A stretch of DNA of 10,796 bases from assembly GCA_002385825.1 (NCBI GenBank), contig DGEG01000029.1:1-10796 (forward strand), read 5' to 3'. The notes below the pieces were generated by a model. That model was given only the letters and a program-made list of their open reading frames with translations, had not been told where the DNA came from and ran no database searches. The translations under genes were made by a program, and so were the position numbers. Every line of letters starts with the position of its first letter. Positions within the stretch are counted from its first letter, which is position 1. The stretch comes from Firmicutes bacterium UBA3932 (GTDB lineage Bacteria > Bacillota > Clostridia > Peptostreptococcales > Anaerovoracaceae). Positions 6,466 to 10,796 of this stretch are shown one piece after another.

Positions 6466-7376
6466 ACAAGACGATACAATCTTTATGTTCCCAGTTTAAA
6501 TGCGAAATTGTAACGCCGGAGCTGATTAACGCCACTCAACTCCTGCTCAGCGATTTCGCAGATAAAGTCGATCTTCAGCTTCAAAACGATTTGATGTCGG
6601 ATATGATGTACAAGTATACGGAGCTTTCCCGCAGCCTTGAGGAAAGCAACCGCATCATTGCCCAGCGGGAAATGGAACTGAAAAAATACAGTGAACACTT
6701 GGAGGAACTGGTGGACGCCAAAGTTCGTGAGATATCCGACGCCCAGATTGCCACCATCTACGCCCTCGTAAAGCTGGCAGAATCCAGGGATGGTGACACA
6801 GGAGCCCATATCGAGCGAACCGCACAGCTTTGCCGGCTCCTTGCTGAAAAGCTCAGACAACTCCCGGAATTCTCGGAGATCATCGATGATGAATACATTG
6901 AGAATATCTATCGTTCCAGCCCTCTCCACGATATAGGAAAAGTAGGAATTCCCGATGCCATTTTACAAAAACCGGGGAAACTGACCCCGGAGGAATATGA
7001 AATCATGATGACCCATGCAGAAATCGGAGCAAAGACTTTAGAAGACGTGGCAAAACAATATAAGGGCAATACATTTATTAAAATGGGCCTGGAGATTGCC
7101 AAAGGACACCATGAAAAATGGGATGGTACCGGATACCCCAACGGTTTGTCGGGGAAGGACATCCCACTTTCTGCAAGAATTATGGCTATCGTCGATGTCT
7201 ACGATGCGCTCCGAAGTAAGCGTTCCTACAAGGAAGGCTTTTCCCACGAAAAAAGTGCGAAGATCATCGAGGAAGGAATGGGAACCCATTTCGATCCTCT
7301 CCTCGTAGGCGTCTTTCTAAGATATCAGAATGAGTTCAGGGATCTTTACGATTCTATAACACATTCTTATCTATAA
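6462..7376 (+). CDS. HD-GYP phosphodiesterase coupled to the ODP-like gene
   Basis: A 304-residue soluble protein predicted to hydrolyse c-di-GMP. Residues 1-50 form an unrecognised helical region, 51-95 a probable coiled coil (ELSRSLEESNRIIAQREME...), and 98-300 the HD-GYP domain. Its residues include E107, H116, the HD pair H156-D157 (LHDIGK), H185, H216-H217, the GYP motif 224-226 (DGTGYPNGL), D245 (VDVYDAL) and the terminal GTHFDP at 274-279. All canonical residues are present, so it is probably active. There is no receiver, PAS or membrane domain; the N-terminal helices are likely the contact surface for a partner. The ATG at 6462 overlaps the preceding stop (ATGA), with AGGGG 8 nt upstream, suggesting paired synthesis with the di-iron protein. 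It ends 3 bp from the convergent coaX stop with no visible terminator. Confidence 0.92.
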   Translation: MNKTIQSLCSQFKCEIVTPELINATQLLLSDFADKVDLQLQNDLMSDMMYKYTELSRSLEESNRIIAQREMELKKYSEHLEELVDAKVREISDAQIATIYALVKLAESRDGDTGAHIERTAQLCRLLAEKLRQLPEFSEIIDDEYIENIYRSSPLHDIGKVGIPDAILQKPGKLTPEEYEIMMTHAEIGAKTLEDVAKQYKGNTFIKMGLEIAKGHHEKWDGTGYPNGLSGKDIPLSARIMAIVDVYDALRSKRSYKEGFSHEKSAKIIEEGMGTHFDPLLVGVFLRYQNEFRDLYDSITHSYL

Positions 7377-7379
7377 CTC

Positions 7380-8150
7380 TTACTTATCCTTGTTTCTTTC
7401 ATAAAGAATCCGCAGACCCCATAACATAAGATGCTTATCATAGATAAGCTCTCTCTTGCAATAGGGGATGATCTCGTTGATCAGCCCGCCGGTAGCGATT
7501 ACGGTGGGCATTTTTCCAAGCTCTTCCGCTACCCGGTCAATGAGACCATCAAGCATTCCTGCATGTCCGAAAATAGCCCCGGCTTTTATACAGTCCACCG
7601 TATTTTTTCCGATAAGCTGCTCCGGCGCTTCCAGACTTACCCTTGGCAACTTGGATGTCCGAGCGGCAAGGGCATCCACGCCAAGACGCAGCCCCGGCAT
7701 AATCATGCCTCCGATATATGTCCCGTTTTCATCGATGACAGAAAGGGTAGTTGCAGTGCCCATATCAAATATCATGATAGGTTTCGGATACTTGTCGATT
7801 GCCGCTACCGCATCGACTATCAGATCGGCGCCTAAAGTATTTGGAGCATCCATGTCAATTATTAAGCCCGTATCAAGATCCCGTGACACCAACATCGGCG
7901 TCTTCCCGACTACCATCTTTACAGCCAATTGAAGTATCTGGGTCAACTCAGGCACAACAGAGGCTATAATTCCTCCTTCCACATCCTCCGGAGAAACCCC
8001 CTTGATTTGGAATAAGTTCTTCAGCGTGATAGCGTATTCATCTTCCGTCTTTACACGATCTGTGCTGATACGCGCGGTAAAATAAATGTTGTCCTTATCC
8101 AGGCACCCCATAACTATATGAGTGTTTCCCACATCAATTGCAATAATCAT
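7380..8150 (-). CDS. coaX: Type III pantothenate kinase
   Basis: A 256-residue ASKHA-fold cytoplasmic enzyme that phosphorylates pantothenate to 4'-phosphopantothenate, the first step of CoA synthesis. The phosphate-1 loop is MIIAIDVGNTH at the N-terminus. The centre has the substrate-binding stretch NTLGADLIVDAVAA and the phosphate-2 motif FDMGTATTLSVID, followed by GGMIMPGL. The adenosine-side motif VIATGGL is near 220. Length and motifs are normal for CoaX. The start at 8150 is fixed by AAGGAG 7 nt upstream; a TTG 21 nt further up lies next to that site and is unlikely. Its promoter is at 8231-8259. coaBC, which acts on the product of this enzyme after cysteine ligation, is transcribed divergently across the repeat-rich spacer. 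No terminator is seen before the convergent HD-GYP stop. Confidence 0.95.
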   Translation of the reverse strand: MIIAIDVGNTHIVMGCLDKDNIYFTARISTDRVKTEDEYAITLKNLFQIKGVSPEDVEGGIIASVVPELTQILQLAVKMVVGKTPMLVSRDLDTGLIIDMDAPNTLGADLIVDAVAAIDKYPKPIMIFDMGTATTLSVIDENGTYIGGMIMPGLRLGVDALAARTSKLPRVSLEAPEQLIGKNTVDCIKAGAIFGHAGMLDGLIDRVAEELGKMPTVIATGGLINEIIPYCKRELIYDKHLMLWGLRILYERNKDK

Positions 8151-8230
8151 GATTTTTCTCCTTTTTATCAAGATGCGTTTCGAAATCTGCCGACTTAATG
8201 TTTATTTATTCCCTTTTTTCTGTCCGGTCA

Positions 8231-8259
8231 ATTATAAAAAAATTGAATAAAAATTGCAA
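8231..8259 (-). promoter_or_regulatory. Sigma-A promoter of coaX
   Basis: On the minus strand TTGCAA (8259-8254), a 17-bp spacer rich in T, and a perfect TATAAT (8236-8231) precede coaX by about 80 bp. Confidence 0.7.
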
Positions 8260-8282
8260 CAAAAAATTAACAAACCCAGGTA

Positions 8283-8325
8283 CTTGTATTTTGTATCTGT
8301 ATCTGGTGTCTGACACTTTTTACAA
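8283..8325 (+). repeat. REP-like dispersed repeat, copy 2
   Basis: A 43-bp unit of the same family as 5385-5428, beginning CTTGTA and ending TGGTGTCTGACACTTTTTAC followed by AA. It is followed head-to-tail by copy 3. The two degenerate 13-mers in its left half (GTATTTTGTATCT, GTATCTGGTGTCT) correspond to the exact 13-mer duplication in copy 1. Confidence 0.85.
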
Positions 8326-8368
8326 CTTGTGTTTGATGTCTGTGTCTGGTGTCTGACACTTTTTACAA
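8326..8368 (+). repeat. REP-like dispersed repeat, copy 3
   Basis: A second 43-bp unit directly abutting copy 2 in the same orientation. The right 22 bp (8347-8368) are identical to those of copy 2 (8304-8325). The left half differs mainly by A/G transitions, which suggests local duplication followed by drift. Confidence 0.85.
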
Positions 8369-8381
8369 GTATTTAAACAAT

Positions 8382-8409
8382 TTTTGGAGCTCAACCCTAG
8401 GCTCCAAAA
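8382..8409. other. Perfect 9-bp hairpin at the entrance of the 52-bp array
   Basis: TTTTGGAGC (8382-8390) and GCTCCAAAA (8401-8409) pair perfectly around a 10-nt loop. The right arm overlaps the first bases of unit 1 of the array. No U-tract follows on the plus strand, so it is not a standard plus-strand terminator. It could be a boundary structure of the array or a DNA-level hairpin. Confidence 0.6.
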
Positions 8410-8665
8410 GCAACGATAATCTGGTTTCGATTAATATTATCGATGCTTCCTTCGGGAAAAAGCATCTAGAATTTTGTTTCAATTAAAGCCGTCGTTGACT
8501 CTGTCTGGAAAAAGCAACGATGATTTTGCTTCGGGTGATGATTTCGTTGACTCAATCAGGAAAGAGCAGCGAGAATTAGGTTTCTATTAAAGATATCGTT
8601 GACCTATCTCGAAACGGGCAGCGATGATTTAATTTCGGAACCGGTTATCGTTGATTCCGCACTGA
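8406..8665. repeat. Five tandem 52-bp imperfect hairpin units
   Basis: Units start at 8406, 8458, 8510, 8562 and 8614, each exactly 52 bp with no gaps. Consensus landmarks are AAAAGCAACGATGATTTT at unit positions 1-18, a TTTC near 21-23, ATCGTTGACT at 34-43, and GGA at the end. Positions 6-12 (CAACGAT) pair with 34-40 (ATCGTTG), so each unit can fold into one hairpin. The pairing is longest in unit 1 (positions 5-15 with 31-41, one mismatch) and unit 5 (10 pairs including G-U), and weakest in unit 2. Because 52 is not a multiple of 3 and stops are frequent, the array does not encode a peptide repeat. A sixth unit appears to begin at 8666 but is replaced by a REP-like copy. Whether it is transcribed or bound by a protein is unknown. 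Confidence 0.85.
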
Positions 8666-8667
8666 AA

Positions 8668-8698
8668 GTTGTAAAAAGTGTCAGACACCAAATGCAAG
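8668..8698 (-). repeat. REP-like dispersed repeat, copy 4 (inverted, short form)
   Basis: The plus strand reads GTTGTAAAAAGTGTCAGACA then CCAAATGCAAG, so the element is inverted relative to copies 1-3. It carries only one of the two 13-mer modules, making it about 30 bp. Together with copies 2-3 it encloses the 52-bp array. Confidence 0.85.
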
Positions 8699-8713
8699 TT
8701 TGTATGTAAACCA

Positions 8714-8742
8714 TTTACTGGTTTTTAACAGTTTGATATAAT
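8714..8742 (+). promoter_or_regulatory. Sigma-A promoter of coaBC
   Basis: TTTACT (8714-8719), a 17-bp spacer and a perfect TATAAT (8737-8742) precede coaBC, giving a leader of about 140 nt. A second possible promoter lies within the leader: TTGACA (8793-8798), 16 bp, TAAATC (8815-8820). Confidence 0.6.
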
Positions 8743-8830
8743 TGGCAGTACAAGCTAACATAATAATATTGAATCGTGTCTCAGATTACAGCTTGACATA
8801 CACAAACATTCCGATAAATCTCATAAGATA

Positions 8831-8859
8831 GCCCGAATTAATGCGAATTGCTTACGGGC
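8831..8859 (+). promoter_or_regulatory. Dyad in the coaBC leader
   Basis: GCCCG (8831-8835) and CGGGC (8855-8859) are inverted repeats, with a second AATT...AATT pairing inside, ending 15 nt before the SD (AGAGGA, 8875-8880). It could be an operator or leader hairpin. No known riboswitch was recognised. Confidence 0.3.
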
Positions 8860-8889
8860 ACATGGATAAACAAAAGAGGAAACAACGAA

Positions 8890-10086
8890 ATGCTTAAAGG
8901 AAAAACCGTACTCTTGGGCGTTACCGGCAGCATTGCCGCATACAAAGCTGCAACCCTGGCATCTTTATTGGTGAAACAGCATTGTGATGTACACGTTCTC
9001 ATGACCCCCAATGCAACGGAGTTCATATCTCCCATCACCTTTGAAACCCTCACCAACAATAAAGTGCCTGTGGACACTTTTGACCGTAATTTCCAATACA
9101 ACACGGAACACATTGCTCTGGCCAAACGGGCTGATCTTGTGGTTGTCGCTCCTGCCACCGCCAATGTGGCCGCCAAGCTTGCCAACGGCATTGCCGACGA
9201 CATGCTGACCACCACCGTTCTGGCCTGCCGCTGCAAAAAGGTTCTTGCGCCTGCAATGAACACGGCCATGTACGAAAACCCCGTTACACAGGAGAATCTC
9301 AACAAGCTAAGGAAATTTGGCTGGGAGGTGGTAACCCCTGCCTCCGGCTGGCTTGCCTGCGGAGACATTGGATTGGGCAAAATGCCCGAACCGGAACAAC
9401 TGCTTGAACTGATTCTATTGGAGCTGGCCCATGAAAAAGACATGAGAGGTCTGAAAGTCCTGGTTACGGCAGGCCCCACCATGGAAGCCATCGACCCCGT
9501 ACGCTACATTACCAACCACTCCTCGGGCAAAATGGGCTATGCCCTTGCAAGAGCCGCTTTGCAACGGGGAGCCCGGGTCACGTTGATTAGCGGAAAGACT
9601 TCCCTTAATCCTCCGCTCTACACAGATGTCATAAATGTAGTGTCGGCCCAAGATATGTTTGAAGCCGTGGCCGCCCGAAGCGACGATCATAATATAATCA
9701 TCAAAGCCGCTGCCGTAGCCGATTATCGGCCTTCAAATGTGGCCAACGAAAAAATGAAAAAAAGCGGAGAGAATCTTTCGATATCTCTTGAACCTACGGT
9801 GGACATCCTGAAGTATCTCGGCGAACATCGCCGGGAAGGACAATTCCTTTGCGGCTTTTCTATGGAGACGCAAAATCTGGTCGAAAACTCCAGAAAGAAA
9901 CTGATTGCTAAAAAAGCGGACATGATTGCCTGCAACAATCTAAAAGAAGAAGGCGCGGGATTCGGAGTGGACACAAACAGGATAACTTTGATCACGGCTG
10001 ACGACGAAATCGAGCTCCCGCTTCTCACGAAAGAAGAGGCGGCCCACCGGATTCTGGACGCCATTATGGGCTATCGAAATAAATAG
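8890..10086 (+). CDS. coaBC: Bifunctional phosphopantothenoylcysteine decarboxylase/phosphopantothenate-cysteine ligase
   Basis: A 398-residue flavoprotein catalysing two consecutive CoA steps: CTP-dependent ligation of cysteine to 4'-phosphopantothenate (CoaB), then FMN-dependent decarboxylation to 4'-phosphopantetheine (CoaC). The CoaC half is about 1-185, with the FMN-binding GVTGSIAAYKA (10-20), catalytic H74 (TEHIALAKRAD), the PAMNTAMYENP motif with N124, and the lid cysteine C157 in GWLACGDIGLGKM. The CoaB half is about 187-398, with VTAGPTMEAIDPVRYITNHS (192-211), SSGKMG, the dimer/CTP-region AAAVADYRP and the NEKMKK lysines near 287-291. Length and order are normal. ATG 8890 is chosen because AGAGGA lies 9 nt upstream and the protein then starts MLKGKTVLLG, as in homologues; an in-frame TTG at 8848 is upstream of that site. 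It ends at a shared terminator. Confidence 0.96.
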   Translation: MLKGKTVLLGVTGSIAAYKAATLASLLVKQHCDVHVLMTPNATEFISPITFETLTNNKVPVDTFDRNFQYNTEHIALAKRADLVVVAPATANVAAKLANGIADDMLTTTVLACRCKKVLAPAMNTAMYENPVTQENLNKLRKFGWEVVTPASGWLACGDIGLGKMPEPEQLLELILLELAHEKDMRGLKVLVTAGPTMEAIDPVRYITNHSSGKMGYALARAALQRGARVTLISGKTSLNPPLYTDVINVVSAQDMFEAVAARSDDHNIIIKAAAVADYRPSNVANEKMKKSGENLSISLEPTVDILKYLGEHRREGQFLCGFSMETQNLVENSRKKLIAKKADMIACNNLKEEGAGFGVDTNRITLITADDEIELPLLTKEEAAHRILDAIMGYRNK

Positions 10087-10122
10087 GCCTGCCGGCCCGA
10101 AACGATCTATTAACCTATTAAA

Positions 10123-10154
10123 AAAGGTGGTGTTTCCTTTTCGACACCACCTTT
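10123..10154. terminator. Bidirectional terminator between coaBC and the PPOX-fold gene
   Basis: AAAGGTGGTGT (10123-10133) and ACACCACCTTT (10144-10154) form a perfect 11-bp stem with a 10-nt loop. On the minus strand it is followed by a T run (TTTTTT including stem end), a strong terminator for the gene at 10189-10665. On the plus strand the tail is TTTAATATTT, weaker but serviceable for coaBC. Confidence 0.85.
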
Positions 10155-10188
10155 AATATTTAACCTCCGCCCGTATTCTATGAACGGA

Positions 10189-10665
10189 TTACACGAGGCT
10201 TAAGGATTTTTTGCCCGTCATATGCTCGATTCGTATTTCCACCAAGGCAACTATGTTCCAATCGTTTTCGATCTCTTTCTGCCCTTCTTCCTCATAGCCG
10301 GCCGAATACTTATCGATCAATTTCTCCAGCACGGCCCTCCGCTCGTGGTCTTCCGTGAGAACCCTGGCCCTTCCGAATGCGACGACGCTGCGATAGTCGG
10401 TGGCAAAATCCTCAGGAACCACTTTGTCAAGTTCAATCACGCAGAATGACACCTTGTCGTCCTTCATGATGGCGTCCATTTTGTGTCCTTCTTTGGCGCA
10501 GTGAAAAAGTATTTTCCCGTCTTCGTAGACATAGTTGAGCGGAACCGTATACGGATAACCATCATCCCCGTTAACGGCCACAATTCCCGTAGCGCAGGAT
10601 TTCAGAATCTCAATGCACTCCTCATTTGATAATAACTGTTTCTTTCTTCTCATTTCCCTGAACAT
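10189..10665 (-). CDS. NimA-like pyridoxamine 5'-phosphate oxidase-fold protein
   Basis: A 158-residue split-barrel flavin-binding protein of the NimA/Pyridox_ox_2 type common in anaerobes. It begins MFREMRRKKQLLSNEECIEI, continues with the beta-barrel strands ATGIVAVNGDDGYPYTVPLN, and has the characteristic FHCAKEGHKMD at 54-64, in which H61-K62 lie where this family binds its cofactor. A later strand reads SVVAFGRARVL. Family members bind FMN, F420 or heme, and some reduce 5-nitroimidazoles, but the physiological substrate is usually unknown and cannot be told here. The start at ATG 10665 is set by the AGAGGTG SD about 6 nt upstream; the GTG at 10674 lies inside that SD. It is monocistronic, with a possible promoter at 10714-10742 and the terminator at 10123-10154. 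Confidence 0.88.
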   Translation of the reverse strand: MFREMRRKKQLLSNEECIEILKSCATGIVAVNGDDGYPYTVPLNYVYEDGKILFHCAKEGHKMDAIMKDDKVSFCVIELDKVVPEDFATDYRSVVAFGRARVLTEDHERRAVLEKLIDKYSAGYEEEGQKEIENDWNIVALVEIRIEHMTGKKSLSLV

Positions 10666-10713
10666 GGTCTTCACCTCTCATCCTGTTTGCAGTAACAACA
10701 AAATCGCTTACTA

Positions 10714-10742
10714 ATTTTAACATAGCAAACACACATTTGTAA
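10714..10742 (-). promoter_or_regulatory. Candidate promoter of the PPOX-fold gene
   Basis: On the minus strand there is a TG-n-TAAAAT extended -10 (TAAAAT at 10719-10714) with a poor TTACAA -35 (10742-10737), 17 bp apart. The extended -10 may compensate for the weak -35. Confidence 0.4.
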
Positions 10743-10767
10743 TAGGTATCTTGTAAATAATAGCAAA

Positions 10768-10796
10768 GTTGTAAAAAGTGTCAGACACCAAATGCA
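10768..10796 (-). repeat. REP-like dispersed repeat, copy 5 (cut by the window edge)
   Basis: The 29 bp present are identical to the first 29 bp of copy 4 (8668-8696), in the same orientation. It is upstream of the PPOX-fold gene. Its right end is outside the window. Confidence 0.85.

Noticed and set aside
8151..8171. TTG-initiated N-terminal extension of CoaX
   Set aside because: It would place the start beside and across the AAGGAG site; the family begins with the MIIAIDVGNTH strand.
8382..8409. Hairpin as a terminator for plus-strand transcription
   Set aside because: It is followed by GCAACG, not a U-run, and no plus-strand gene ends nearby.
8406..8665. Possible CRISPR array
   Set aside because: Divergence is spread along the whole unit with no invariant repeat and variable spacer pattern, and there are no cas genes in the window.
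8283..8698. Insertion sequence
   Set aside because: The block is only about 416 bp and contains no transposase reading frame.
8848..8889. TTG-initiated N-terminal extension of CoaBC
   Set aside because: The extension is upstream of a good SD for ATG 8890 and is not like the N-terminus of the family.
8838..9491. Long open frame (217 codons) on the minus strand opposite coaBC
   Set aside because: It mirrors the codon structure of coaBC, has no recognisable domain and no convincing ribosome binding site; the plus-strand protein is unmistakable.
10666..10674. GTG start for the PPOX-fold protein
   Set aside because: The GTG lies inside the SD that serves the ATG at 10665.

Overview
The window looks like chromosomal DNA from a low-to-mid GC, Gram-positive anaerobe of the Clostridia type. 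The reasons are strong AGGAGG-type ribosome binding sites, sigma-A promoters with 17-bp spacers, a Firmicutes-type LexA box (GAAC-N4-GTTC), type III pantothenate kinase (CoaX), a CadC/CadA metal operon, an EFR1-like flavodoxin/ferredoxin start, and an oxygen-binding di-iron (ODP-like) metallo-beta-lactamase-fold protein next to HD-GYP proteins. No rRNA, tRNA, transposase, phage gene or CRISPR array is visible. The genus cannot be told from the sequence.

Layout. Positions 1-1200, minus strand: an HD-GYP c-di-GMP phosphodiesterase-like gene with its own promoter, followed 30 bp downstream by the start of a flavodoxin-like gene cut by the window edge. 1200-1550: an AT-rich spacer with the cadA terminator and a short repeated hairpin motif. 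1551-3953, minus strand: a cadC-cadA metal-responsive repressor/exporter operon with a near-consensus promoter and an operator-like repeat. 3975-5377, minus strand: a Y-family DNA polymerase gene (dinB-like) with a LexA box inside its promoter and a clear terminator. 5385-5428: a solitary 43-44 bp dispersed repeat. 5456-7376, plus strand: a two-gene operon of an ODP-like di-iron protein and an HD-GYP protein, overlapping by ATGA. 7380-8150, minus strand: coaX. 8151-8889: a repeat-rich spacer. 8890-10086, plus strand: coaBC. 10189-10665, minus strand: a NimA-like flavin-binding (PPOX-fold) protein, sharing a bidirectional terminator with coaBC.

The genes form small, independently promoted units. 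coaX and coaBC carry out sequential steps of coenzyme A synthesis and diverge from the spacer. cadC/cadA is a self-regulated Cd/Zn/Pb efflux unit, and dinB is an SOS-controlled translesion polymerase. The ODP-like/HD-GYP pair reads as a sensor and effector: a di-iron site that could sense O2, peroxide or iron, coupled to c-di-GMP hydrolysis.

The least explained structure is in the 8.28-8.70 kb spacer. Five gap-free tandem copies of a 52-bp imperfect hairpin unit (8406-8665) are enclosed by oppositely oriented copies of a REP-like repeat whose core is the 11-bp palindrome GTGTCWGACAC. The same REP-like repeat recurs near 5.4 kb and at the right edge of the window.
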